NCBI RefSeq assembly: GCF_003217775.1
Contig: NZ_QJVJ01000015.1
Span: forward strand, 62,001 to 126,000
Origin: Paenibacillus flagellatus
GTDB lineage: Bacteria; Bacillota; Bacilli; Paenibacillales; NBRC-103111
Reading direction: 5' to 3'
DNA length: 64,000 nt
Part shown: positions 8,814 to 16,630 of the stretch, one piece after another
How the letters are laid out: every line of letters starts with the position of its first letter
Numbering within the stretch: position 1 is the first letter of the stretch
Notes under the pieces: generated by a model
What the model saw: the letters and a program-made list of their open reading frames with translations, nothing else
The model's database searches: none
Told to the model about the DNA's origin: nothing
Position numbers and translations under genes: made by a program

Positions 8814-9794
8814 TCACAACAACAACTCCATGGCCGCGCGTTCCTGCTCCGCGATCTCGAGCAAAAGCTTCGACGCCTGCTGCAGCTCCTCATGGTTGCC
8901 GGTTTTTCCCGCACGGTCGATGCAAGCGGAGACACTGGACCACATCGGAGCGATTTCCGTAAACAAACGGTACGATTGTTCGATTCCGGGGTCTTCCAAC
9001 CGTTCGACGCATTCTTTCAAGAAATCGCGATACAGATTCCGGAACAGAGCGCCGCCGGTTCCCGCCCGCTCCATCAGCAAGGCGGTCAGGCCGAAATCAT
9101 GCTCGACATTGTTGCTTCGGGAAGGCCACTTCAAAATTTCGGCGCTCATTTTGACGATGCCTTTGTTCCCGATATTGCGGATGGGCGGGTTCAAGTAGTC
9201 ATGCGCATTCCGGGTCAAGGCGGCGCGTAGAGCGGGCTCGAGCGGCGGCAAGGCGTCGATCGGCTCGAGCGTAAACGAACGATTCCGGGAGCTCATGGGC
9301 CCTTTCGCGTTTCTGGCTTCGGCCAAGCTGGTCAAACGCGTCTTGACCCGCCCGCCTTGTTGTCCGGTGTCCGCCATGTAGGCGTATTCGTCATCGATGC
9401 CGTATAGGACCGCATAGTGGCCGGCAAAGTGCACCTTGCTCGTGAAGTAGTCGAGGTAATAGGAATCCAATTTCAGCCCGACCGGCATTCCGCGATCGAT
9501 ACAGCTCCGTACGTTCTGCCACGCTTTCTCCAAGGACGACGTTTCTTGAATGCGGACGGACAAACCGAGCCTGTCGGCGAGGTTGGCCGTCAGTTCATCC
9601 GGCTTCACCCTGCCTCCGATGAACGGAAAGTCCATCCCCTTCGAGTCCCAATAAATAAATCCGAGTCCATGCCCGAGTCCGAACAGCAGCGGCTCCGACA
9701 GCCGGATTCCCGCAAATTGCAGCAAATTGCCCATGGCGGTCGTTTCGCAATGCTCGCCTGGATAGGGAACGAAACCTTCAATGATGGGGGCCAT
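8814..9794 (-). CDS. BtrH N-terminal-domain protein (papain-like acyltransferase/peptidase fold)
   Basis: A 326-residue protein resembling BtrH, the butirosin acyltransferase, with a DUF4872-like C-terminal half. The catalytic-type residues visible are Cys16 (PGEHCETTAMGNLL), His126 (FAGHYAVLYG) and Asp142 (YAYMADT), the C-H-D order of C39/papain-like folds. BtrH transfers an acyl chain from an acyl carrier protein; here no biosynthetic cluster is nearby, so the acceptor is unknown. The start codon overlaps the end of the upstream PadR gene by 17 bases, with GGAGGAG inside that gene, so the two are translationally coupled and form an operon. Confidence 0.82.
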   Translation of the reverse strand: MAPIIEGFVPYPGEHCETTAMGNLLQFAGIRLSEPLLFGLGHGLGFIYWDSKGMDFPFIGGRVKPDELTANLADRLGLSVRIQETSSLEKAWQNVRSCIDRGMPVGLKLDSYYLDYFTSKVHFAGHYAVLYGIDDEYAYMADTGQQGGRVKTRLTSLAEARNAKGPMSSRNRSFTLEPIDALPPLEPALRAALTRNAHDYLNPPIRNIGNKGIVKMSAEILKWPSRSNNVEHDFGLTALLMERAGTGGALFRNLYRDFLKECVERLEDPGIEQSYRLFTEIAPMWSSVSACIDRAGKTGNHEELQQASKLLLEIAEQERAAMELLL

Positions 9795-10350
9795 ATTCGC
9801 CTGTCTCCTCCAATAATTCGTTTATGAGATTGAAAACGAACGATCGTTCGCTTTCGATGAGGCTTATCGGGTGCAGGAACAGCGCCCTTACGTTCAGCGG
9901 CAATCGATCGCCGCCCTGCGATTCGTACTTCTGCTTTATTCGGGTTGAAGCGCCTTGAAGGACATCCAGCCGTTTCCGCAAAGCAACGAGAGCCTCGTCC
10001 TTCCCGATTAGAGGCAAAGCGGCCAAGCCGAGATCGAAGCGGTTGTCGCGCTCCCGTGTCGACGACAGGCTGTCCAGGATTTCATCTCTCAGCTTGGCCC
10101 TACCGGCATCGGTGAGGGAGAACCGGGTCGGCATCGGTCCCTTGCCGGATTTGGCGTCGGGCTCCTCGGATGCGATCCATCCTTTATCGCTCAGCTTCTT
10201 CAGTCCTGCGTAGATGGATGTCGTGCCGATATTCGCCCACTCCCGATAGCCTCGCCGATCGACCAGCTTCTTAAGATCGTACCCGGACGCTTGCCGACAT
10301 TCCGCGATCATTTGCAGCAGCATGAATTCGACATTCGAAATAGGGTGCAT
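9778..10350 (-). CDS. PadR-family transcriptional regulator
   Basis: A 190-residue PadR regulator with the winged HTH at residues 1-80 (EFMLLQMIAE, GYDLKKLV, IGTTSIYAGLKKLSDKGWI) and a helical C-terminal dimerisation domain. I chose ATG 10350 with AGAGG seven bases upstream; the longer frame adds 15 unsupported residues. It overlaps and is coupled to the BtrH-like gene downstream. A near-perfect 20-bp palindrome lies 21 bp upstream of its start, which fits PadR autorepression. Confidence 0.9.
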   Translation of the reverse strand: MHPISNVEFMLLQMIAECRQASGYDLKKLVDRRGYREWANIGTTSIYAGLKKLSDKGWIASEEPDAKSGKGPMPTRFSLTDAGRAKLRDEILDSLSSTRERDNRFDLGLAALPLIGKDEALVALRKRLDVLQGASTRIKQKYESQGGDRLPLNVRALFLHPISLIESERSFVFNLINELLEETGEYGPHH

Positions 10351-10370
10351 GGAGAGACCTCTTATCTTTA

Positions 10371-10390
10371 ATATTTCATATATGGAATAT
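10371..10390. promoter_or_regulatory. Candidate PadR operator
   Basis: ATATTTCATATATGGAATAT is a 20-bp palindrome with nine of ten positions paired. It is centred about 30 bp upstream of the PadR start, where a promoter must lie. PadR sites are typically AT-rich dyads of this size. Confidence 0.55.
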
Positions 10391-10674
10391 AACACTAGTG
10401 TAATAAAAGTTCAATAGCCGGTCCTATCAAGAATGGCAAGTGCGGACGACTCATCCTATTCGATCGGTTCAACTTGTCTGTGCGGTACATCGGGAAGGCG
10501 CATTTGCGGCGAGTTTGTTAACCAATCTAAACCGGTCGCGCTCTGGTCAGCTCCACACAAGGGGCAATTCATTGTTTTCGCTGAAATGTATTTTTTATAA
10601 CAAAATGATATATTATTTTATTATAAATTTCTGATATAATAAAACCGATCGAATGAATAAGGAGGAAATGGACG

Positions 10675-11028
10675 ATGTTCAAGAGCGGCAATGTGACGGT
10701 AATGGTTGCGGATTTAAACAAGGCGGTACAATTTTACGTAGACACGCTCGGATTAAAGCTGCAGCACGAAACGGAAGGGCATTTTGCCCAGATCGAAGCA
10801 CCGGGGCTGACGATCGGGCTCCTGCATTTTACCGGGGATCAAGGTTCTCAACCGGGCAAATCGGGCGGCATGTCCATTGGGTTTGAGGTCGAACAATTGG
10901 AGTCGGCCGTCGAGACGCTGAAGTCGCGCGGCGTTGAATTTCATGACGCTGTAGAAGGCAAAGCGGCCCAAGTCGTACATTTCAGCGATCCGGACGGCAA
11001 TACCCTCTACTTGATTTGCAATCGTTAA
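10675..11028 (+). CDS. VOC family (glyoxalase-like) protein
   Basis: A 117-residue single-domain VOC protein: GNVTVMVADLNKAVQFYVDTLGLKL at the start and FSDPDGNTLYLICNR at the end. Candidate metal ligands are the late Asp/Glu region and an early histidine. Members include glyoxalases, dioxygenases and antibiotic-binding proteins; nothing fixes the role here. ATG 10675 has GGAGG nine bases upstream, and TATAAT at 10635-10640 could be its -10. The downstream PadR gene lies 112 bp away on the same strand. Confidence 0.88.
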   Translation: MFKSGNVTVMVADLNKAVQFYVDTLGLKLQHETEGHFAQIEAPGLTIGLLHFTGDQGSQPGKSGGMSIGFEVEQLESAVETLKSRGVEFHDAVEGKAAQVVHFSDPDGNTLYLICNR

Positions 11029-11140
11029 GCCATCGGAGTATATGGGGACCGGAAAAGTCGCGACGTTCGCGGCTTTTCTATTTTCTCGCGGCCGTATGGT
11101 ATACTGTTGTTTACTTGGTAGCATAAGGGGGGCCATTCGC

Positions 11141-11716
11141 TTGAATGAATTGTTCATACTCGGCGAATTGATGAACAACCCGATGCACGGCTATTTGCTG
11201 CATCAGATTTTGAACGGAATTGTCGGGCCTACGCGAAAAATAAGCTGGGGGGCGCTTTATCCGCTTATTCACGAGATGGTCGCGGACGGGCTGATCGAGC
11301 AGGTGCCCGATGAACAACCGGAGGGCGCCAAACGGGGCAGAGGCAAAACGATCAAGACTTATAAACTCACCGATGAAGGCAGAATCCGTTTTTTTCGGTT
11401 AATGGAAGAACCGATTCCGTACTCGCCGGATTACGAGCTGCATTTTTATACGAAGCTTAAAAATTTTGATCTGATCAGTAAAGAATTGCAGTTTTTAATT
11501 TTGCACCAATACAAGGATTACCTGCGGTATGAAATGCGCCATGAGGAAGAACGGTTGGAGTATGCGAGCAAGGATGAGCGGATTCCGTCCGGGGAACAGC
11601 ACTATATTCTGATCTTTTTCCGGCATCGGTTGGAAAAGCTCCGATTGGATGAAGAATGGGTTTTACGGTTAATCGATAGCCACCGAGAGAATGGAAAAGG
11701 GCTTGAACGGGAGTGA
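11141..11716 (+). CDS. PadR-family transcriptional regulator
   Basis: A 191-residue PadR regulator with a winged HTH (LNELFILGELMNNPMHGYLL; ISWGALYPLIHEMVADGLI; TYKLTDEGRIRFF) and a helical C-terminal domain of the Vir_act_alpha_C type. I chose TTG 11141, eight bases after AAGGGGGG; the longer open frame upstream is unlike PadR. Its stop codon overlaps a GTG start (GTGA, 11713-11716), so a second gene was originally coupled to it; that partner is now decayed. This makes the regulator a possible orphan. Confidence 0.9.
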   Translation: MNELFILGELMNNPMHGYLLHQILNGIVGPTRKISWGALYPLIHEMVADGLIEQVPDEQPEGAKRGRGKTIKTYKLTDEGRIRFFRLMEEPIPYSPDYELHFYTKLKNFDLISKELQFLILHQYKDYLRYEMRHEEERLEYASKDERIPSGEQHYILIFFRHRLEKLRLDEEWVLRLIDSHRENGKGLERE

Positions 11717-12067
11717 AACCTGAAGCGCTTGAGCGCCTTTTATCAGAAGTTAATATCGAATGGAAGAAACAAGGGCGGTGGGCAATACGGTGGACGGATA
11801 CCTTGAATTCGTTATAAGAAAGGCCAAGGAACAAAATAAAGTATTCATCATTGATAGCGGCGAAGGACGAGATTTTAACGACCCGATTACCGGATGGTAC
11901 GTTGAAGATTGAGCGGTTGGTTAGTCGATGAAGAATGAGCAGACGAGCTTTCTTCAGATAGGCGGAAGGCTTACGAGAAATATAGCGACTACTACGTATT
12001 TGTTAAGTGGTCAATAAACGGTGACGGAGGAATATCGATTCAATTTGTGCCTATTGAAAAGTATTAA
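11713..12067 (+). pseudogene. Decayed small gene coupled to the PadR regulator
   Basis: Three frames together encode one protein-like sequence of roughly 110 residues. Frame 1 starts at GTG 11713 (KPEALERLLSEVNIEWKKQG). The sequence then continues in the frame of ATG 11760 (NTVDGYLEFVIRKAKEQNK, FIIDSGEGRDFNDPITGWYV). A second shift near 11909 gives LSGWLVDEE, an in-frame TGA at 11936, and then DRRKAYEKYSDYYVFVKW up to the TAA at 12065-12067. At least two frameshifts and one nonsense codon are therefore present. The four-base GTGA overlap with PadR supports the start. I do not recognise the family; no function is proposed. A sequencing error could explain one lesion but hardly three. Confidence 0.7.
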
Positions 12068-12184
12068 TGAGCAGGAACGAGCACGATAACTACTCCATTG
12101 TCGGCGCTCTGTCATAAGCCGGAACATAATTTCAATTGACGGCCATTGCTGGAAACGATATACTGTGTTAAATTCCATACCCGT

Positions 12185-12427
12185 TAAACGCTGTGACCGG
12201 GAGTATTAAGGATTCCTATTGTGCAGAGAACTGTCGGATCGGTGCGAGACAGTCAATAGCTTCCCCAACTCGCCCTTGAGCGGTAAGGCCGAATTCAGTA
12301 GGTCTTGACGGCTAACCCCCGTAAACAGGTTTAAGATGGTTCGTTCAAGCTGTGATCCCAACGAATCAAAAAGAGTGGTACCGCGAAGGAAAACCTATCG
12401 CCTCTTTACAGGCAATAGGTTTTTTTG
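12185..12427 (+). ncRNA. T-box leader RNA
   Basis: The T-box core is at 12372-12385 (AGAGTGGTACCGCG). Stem I carries the typical AG-bulge and distal loop (GCAGAGA near 12232, GGTGCGAG near 12241). The intrinsic terminator is AAACCTAT...ATAGGTTT with a T run (12391-12427). The putative specifier loop, between the CTATTG/CAATAG helix and the lower helix, reads TTCCCCAA (12261-12268); CCC (Pro) at 12263-12265 is the likeliest codon, TTC (Phe) an alternative. The antiterminator bulge is TGGT, pairing with a tRNA ending ACCA, which fits Pro or Phe and not Ser. The gene it controls is a methyltransferase, not a synthetase or amino-acid pathway gene. Confidence 0.88.
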
Positions 12428-12472
12428 TATTCCCTTCGAACACAACAAACCAGTGAGGGCAGGTGTTATCCG

Positions 12473-13282
12473 ATGGAAAACGTTATCGACTATTATTCCC
12501 GTTTTGACGAATGGGGCAGGCTGGACAGGGAACCGTTGGAGTTTATCGTGAACTGGCATTACATGAACCGACATTTACCTGCGCATGGCCATGTATTGGA
12601 TAATGGGGCGGGGCCCGGAAAATATGCGATGGAGCTGGCGAAGCAAGGATTTCATGTTACTCTTGCGGATTTGACACCGAGACTGGTTGAAATGGCGAAG
12701 GAGAAAGCAAGCGAATTGGCCTTAACGGAACGATTCAAGGGATTCCATCCGTTAAATGCTACACGTTTAGAGGGATTGCCCGATGAGGAATTCGATGCTT
12801 CCCTTATGTTAGGGCCACTTTACCATTTGCAAAAGGACGAGGAACGAATAAACGCCGTAAGCGAATTATTCCGCGTTACAAAAAGGGGAGGCGTCGTTTT
12901 TGTCGCATTTCAAAGCAGGACGAGAATGACGATTACTTCGTTGCAATATCCGCAGCACTGGAAACCGAATGATCGTCTAGAATCCATAAACGAGTTTCGT
13001 TCTACCGGGGTGTTTAATCATGCGGATCAAGGAAGGTTTACGGGAGCCTATTACTTCAACATTGATGAGATCAAGCCCTTCATGGAGAATAGTGGATTCG
13101 AAACCATCGACTTGATCGGTTCTTCCGGTATCGGCGGGTTATTGAGCGACGAGCAGAAGCGGTACTGGGAAGAAAAAGGCGAGTCTCGGCAGCTGATGAG
13201 CTTGCTTATCGAGAGCGCGAAGGACCCGGCGGTCTTGGGCATTTCCTCGCATTTGCTGTATATCGGCAGAAGGAAGGAGTAG
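12473..13282 (+). CDS. Class I SAM-dependent methyltransferase under T-box control
   Basis: A 269-residue Rossmann-fold methyltransferase. Motif I is VLDNGAGPGKYAMELA (residues ~42-57), with the acidic motif II VTLADLTPRL and the post-motif segment FDASLMLGPLYHL; a loop of 'LFRVTKRGGVVFVAF' follows. The N-terminus (IDYYSRFDEWGRLDREPLEFIVNWHYM) resembles small-molecule methyltransferases. The substrate is unknown. ATG 12473 has AGGTG about eight bases upstream. The T-box leader ends 45 bases before the start, so expression should rise when a cognate tRNA, probably tRNA-Pro or tRNA-Phe, is uncharged. Confidence 0.88.
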   Translation: MENVIDYYSRFDEWGRLDREPLEFIVNWHYMNRHLPAHGHVLDNGAGPGKYAMELAKQGFHVTLADLTPRLVEMAKEKASELALTERFKGFHPLNATRLEGLPDEEFDASLMLGPLYHLQKDEERINAVSELFRVTKRGGVVFVAFQSRTRMTITSLQYPQHWKPNDRLESINEFRSTGVFNHADQGRFTGAYYFNIDEIKPFMENSGFETIDLIGSSGIGGLLSDEQKRYWEEKGESRQLMSLLIESAKDPAVLGISSHLLYIGRRKE

Positions 13283-13712
13283 AGGCGGGCGGAGGCGTTC
13301 CTCGCATTTCGACATCAGCCGAAGAGGAGTCACGAAAGAACCGTGACCATGACGAGATTGAGGAGCCGGTCAGCCGATGTTCCGGCTTCTCCCGGAACGA
13401 ACGGTTTATGTTTGCGGCACCTCCAAGTCGATGTGCTCCGATTTCCAGGAACATATCCCCTCGCCACTCGGCCGTTCGTTCGAGTGAAAACCACCCTGAC
13501 GTATCGCTGCATGTCCAGTTATGGTTTGGGGAATTATGTTTTTGCGGTTTGCGAAGGCAATAAGCCACGATCATCCAAGGATAAATGGTTCTTCATTGAT
13601 TAAAACATGCAAGGTCAATTTCCGTAAAAGGAAAGGTTGGCGGCTTGCCGGAGAACGTGATACGTTAGGAGGAGCAGGGTGAACGATCCTTTCAGGCCGG
13701 GAGTGAACGCTA
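13283..13712. other. Intergenic region without identified gene
   Basis: This 430-bp stretch contains open frames on both strands, but none has a family resemblance, good start site or convincing composition. A strong AGGAGG (from 13668) precedes a GTG at 13679 that opens only a 14-codon frame overlapping the start of the next gene; it could act as a coupling leader. Confidence 0.45.
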
Positions 13713-14996
13713 ATGGGACATGAGCGAAATTGGGCGGGTAATCTCGTGTATGGTGCCGCAGAACTCCATATTCCCGATACCGTGGAGCAAGTTCGGGAGC
13801 TTGTCGCCCGCCGGGAGCGCGTGAAGGTGCTCGGGACACGGCATTCGTTCAACGATATCGCCGATACGTGCGGCAGCCACCTCTCGCTCGAGAGGCTGAA
13901 CCGGGTGATCGGGCTGGACGAGAACAACGGCACCGTGACCGTGGAAGCGGGGATCCGCTACGGGGAACTGAGCGAATTTCTGCACGGCAAGGGCTACGCG
14001 CTGCCCAATCTGGCCTCGCTGCCGCACATCTCCGTCGCGGGGGCATGCGCCACGGCGACGCACGGGTCGGGGGACCGCAACGGCACTCTCGCTACGGCGG
14101 TTCGCTCGCTGGAGCTCGTGAACGCTGAAGGGGAGCTGGTCACTTTTGTCCGGGGCCAAGAGGACTTCGACGGAGCGGTCGTCGGACTCGGGGGACTGGG
14201 CGTGGTCGTCCGGCTCACGCTGGACGTCGTCCCGACGTTCGAGATCAGCCAGCACGTGTACGAAGGCTTGCCGCTCGCACGCCTGGAGAAGCATCTCGAC
14301 GACATCTTCTCCGGTGCTTACAGCGTCAGCTTGTTCACGGACTGGAAGGCGGCGGCGTTCAACCAGGTATGGCTGAAGCGAAAAGTCGACGACGCATCTG
14401 CCGCTTCGCTCGCATCCGAGTGGTTCGGCGCCACGCCCGCCGATGCGCCGCGGCATCCGGTGCCCGGACACGAGCCGGAGCCTTGCACCGGTCAGATGGG
14501 CGTGCCGGGAGCGTGGTACGAGCGGCTTCCGCATTTTCGCCCCGAGTTTACGCCAAGCGCGGGAGACGAGCTGCAGAGCGAATATTTCGTGCCTCGCCGG
14601 GACGCTTACGATGCCTTGCACGCGATTTCCGGCTTGCGGGAGCGCATCGCGCCGCTTCTGCATGTGTCCGAGGTTCGCACGGTCGCGGCGGACGGCCTAT
14701 GGATGAGTCCTTGCTACGAGCGGGATTCGGTCGGCATCCATTTTACGTGGAAATCGGACGAAGAGGCGGTTCGCCGGTTGCTGCCGGAAATCGAAGCGAA
14801 GCTGGCGCCGTTCCAGGCCCGCCCGCATTGGGGCAAGCTGTTCGTCATGCCGCCCGATCGGCTTCAGCCGCTGTACGCGAGGCTGCCCGACTTCCGGAGG
14901 CTGATGCGGAGCTGCGATCCCCGCGGGAAGTTTCGCAACGCCTTCTTGGAGCGTTACATCGTGGCCAACGGTTTGCTCCCTCGCGATAATTCCTGA
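13713..14996 (+). CDS. FAD-binding alditol/sugar-lactone oxidase
   Basis: A 427-residue flavoprotein of the VAO/D-arabinono-lactone oxidase family, closest in motifs to alditol oxidase. The FAD domain is in the N-terminal ~180 residues: GTRHSFNDIADT contains His44, the position that carries covalent FAD in alditol oxidase, and LPHISVAGACATATHGSG follows. The C-terminal half is the ALO domain, ending HWGKLFVM and DPRGKFRNAFLERY. The family oxidises polyols such as xylitol or sorbitol at C1 with O2, giving H2O2. It is probably cytoplasmic, as there is no signal peptide. ATG 13713 has GGGAG upstream. It stands alone. Confidence 0.9.
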   Translation: MGHERNWAGNLVYGAAELHIPDTVEQVRELVARRERVKVLGTRHSFNDIADTCGSHLSLERLNRVIGLDENNGTVTVEAGIRYGELSEFLHGKGYALPNLASLPHISVAGACATATHGSGDRNGTLATAVRSLELVNAEGELVTFVRGQEDFDGAVVGLGGLGVVVRLTLDVVPTFEISQHVYEGLPLARLEKHLDDIFSGAYSVSLFTDWKAAAFNQVWLKRKVDDASAASLASEWFGATPADAPRHPVPGHEPEPCTGQMGVPGAWYERLPHFRPEFTPSAGDELQSEYFVPRRDAYDALHAISGLRERIAPLLHVSEVRTVAADGLWMSPCYERDSVGIHFTWKSDEEAVRRLLPEIEAKLAPFQARPHWGKLFVMPPDRLQPLYARLPDFRRLMRSCDPRGKFRNAFLERYIVANGLLPRDNS

Positions 14997-15075
14997 GCTG
15001 AGTCTGGATTAAGCCTGCACAACAGAGACTTTCATTACATTAGGTTGCTTCATCCGTTTCGAAGGGGGACTGGCC

Positions 15076-15519
15076 ATGAGCCTGGAAAAGCCAGCAGGCA
15101 TCTTTTCTTATAAAATGTTCGGCTTGTCTCTGCAAGCCCTCGTCGTTCTGACGAAGCAGAAGGATACATGCCCGAGCTGGGACATCGCGCAGCACCTCCG
15201 ATCGGAGGCGACTCAACTGAGGCGCGTGCTGGCCAAGCTGGTGCGGGAAAACATTCTGGAGACGAAGGAAGGCCGGGATGGCGGATATCGGTTGAAGAAG
15301 CCGGCGAACACCGTTACGCTCGCGGAGGTCTATACGGCGCTCCGGATGGAGGAGCCGATATGCGGCGGGCTTATGGATACGGCGGGGGATCATCCGCTCG
15401 GCGACAAGATGAACGCCGTATTCGCCGATTTGACGACGGAGATCGACCGGTCCGTGCTGGACGTTCTGAGCCGGTACACGATTGCCGATCTGGCGGACCG
15501 GGTTCACGGAACGAAATAG
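15076..15519 (+). CDS. Rrf2-family transcriptional regulator
   Basis: A 147-residue Rrf2 regulator with an N-terminal winged HTH (YKMFGLSLQALVVL; SWDIAQHLRSEATQLRRVLAKL; GRDGGYRLKK). Family members often hold an Fe-S cluster through three cysteines; here only one cysteine is in the usual C-terminal region (PICGG), so an Fe-S sensor is unlikely and a thiol or ligand switch is more plausible. ATG 15076 follows AAGGGGGA. The nitroreductase gene lies 169 bp downstream behind its own promoter with several ACTGTGT motifs, a reasonable target. Confidence 0.9.
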   Translation: MSLEKPAGIFSYKMFGLSLQALVVLTKQKDTCPSWDIAQHLRSEATQLRRVLAKLVRENILETKEGRDGGYRLKKPANTVTLAEVYTALRMEEPICGGLMDTAGDHPLGDKMNAVFADLTTEIDRSVLDVLSRYTIADLADRVHGTK

Positions 15520-15572
15520 CTCGCGCCCGAGGGAGCAGGGAACCGGTCGTGTCTCGTACGGAATCGGGACGA

Positions 15573-15602
15573 TTGACATCCGGTCCGGCTTTCCGATATA
15601 CT
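15573..15602 (+). promoter_or_regulatory. Promoter of the nitroreductase gene
   Basis: TTGACA (15573-15578) and TATACT (15597-15602) are separated by 18 bp, a strong vegetative promoter. Confidence 0.75.
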
Positions 15603-15618
15603 GTGTATGAAATAACAA

Positions 15619-15650
15619 CAGTTAGAGATTCTTTTTTTTTGAGCTAACTG
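15619..15650. promoter_or_regulatory. Inverted repeat in the nitroreductase 5' region
   Basis: CAGTTAG (15619-15625) and CTAACTG (15644-15650) flank a T-rich spacer just downstream of the promoter. ACTGTGT recurs at ~15600 and ~15647, and TACACAG at 15662. These may be regulator sites, most simply for the adjacent Rrf2 protein. Confidence 0.45.
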
Positions 15651-15688
15651 TGTTTATATTTTACACAGAAAAACGGAGGGATTCGCTG

Positions 15689-16345
15689 ATGGAGACTCGA
15701 GTGGAAACACGGGAAGCCGATCTGTTCACAGTCATTCGCGAGCGTCAATCGATTCGGGGCTACGACCCGAACGTTCAAATTTCGGAGCAGGAGCTCCGCG
15801 AGATGATCGAGGAAGCCGTGCTGGCGCCCTCGTCTTCGAATTTGCAGCCCTGGCGCTTCCTCGTCGTGCAGGACCCGGCCGTGAAGGCGAAGCTGCAGCC
15901 GATCGCCAACAACCAGAAGCAAGTGACGGAGTCATCGGCGACGGTCGTGCTGCTGGGCGATACGGAGGCTTACAGAAACGCGGACGTCATCTACGATCGT
16001 GCGGTCGAAGCCGGCTTGTCCAAGGAGTTCAGAGATTCCTACGTACCGCGGATCAAGGAATATTATACCCGCTTGACTCCCGAAGCCGCCCGTTCGATCG
16101 CCCTAATCGACGGCGGGCTGGTGGCCATGCAGTTCATGCTCGTGGCCAAGGCGAGAGGGTACGATACGGTGCCGATGGGCGGCTTCTCGCCGGAGAAGCT
16201 GATTGAGGAGTTCGACATTCCTTCCCGTTATGTGCCCGTCATGCTGATCTCGGTAGGCAAAGGCGCGGCTCCCGGCTTCCCGAAGGCGCGCCTGACCGTC
16301 GACGAAGTGACGTTCTGGAACAGGCTGGACGGAATCGACCGATAA
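15689..16345 (+). CDS. Nitroreductase family protein
   Basis: A 218-residue FMN-dependent nitroreductase-fold oxidoreductase. The FMN-binding N-terminal motif is RQSIRGYDP, followed by APSSSNLQPWRFLVV, and the C-terminal motif is VPMGGFSPEKL. Such enzymes reduce nitro compounds, quinones or disulfides with NAD(P)H. ATG 15689 follows ACGGAGGG at eight bases. It has a paralogue at 43247. The Rrf2 gene directly upstream and repeated motifs in the leader point to regulated, stress-type expression. Confidence 0.92.
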   Translation: METRVETREADLFTVIRERQSIRGYDPNVQISEQELREMIEEAVLAPSSSNLQPWRFLVVQDPAVKAKLQPIANNQKQVTESSATVVLLGDTEAYRNADVIYDRAVEAGLSKEFRDSYVPRIKEYYTRLTPEAARSIALIDGGLVAMQFMLVAKARGYDTVPMGGFSPEKLIEEFDIPSRYVPVMLISVGKGAAPGFPKARLTVDEVTFWNRLDGIDR

Positions 16346-16525
16346 GCCGACGGCGCGGTAAGGCTTCGCTCGTGATGAGCGGGGCCCTTTTTCATGTACA
16401 GGGCCTATGGTATGGCCGCCTATGACGCTGCGCGTCGCCGGAACGTACATACGATGAGATCGTACGGGCGCTGTCCCAAGTTAGTGATCTGAAGGCGGAA
16501 ATGACAGGCTAATTATTTTTTCGAA

Positions 16526-16560
16526 GGCACGGAGTTGGCTCTCCGTGTCTTTTTCTTTTT
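16526..16560 (+). terminator. Rho-independent terminator downstream of the nitroreductase
   Basis: GGCACGGAG (16526-16534) pairs with CTCCGTGTC (16541-16549), loop of six, then a long T-rich tract. The 180 bp between the nitroreductase stop and this hairpin hold a short C-terminal-like frame (YDEIVRALSQVSDLKAEM then stop) that may be the tail of a lost gene. Confidence 0.75.
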
Positions 16561-16630
16561 ATGCTGGTAGATGCAGGATGTTACATAACCTAGAATATAA
16601 GTAAACGTGGAGCAGCTTAGGGGTGATTGT

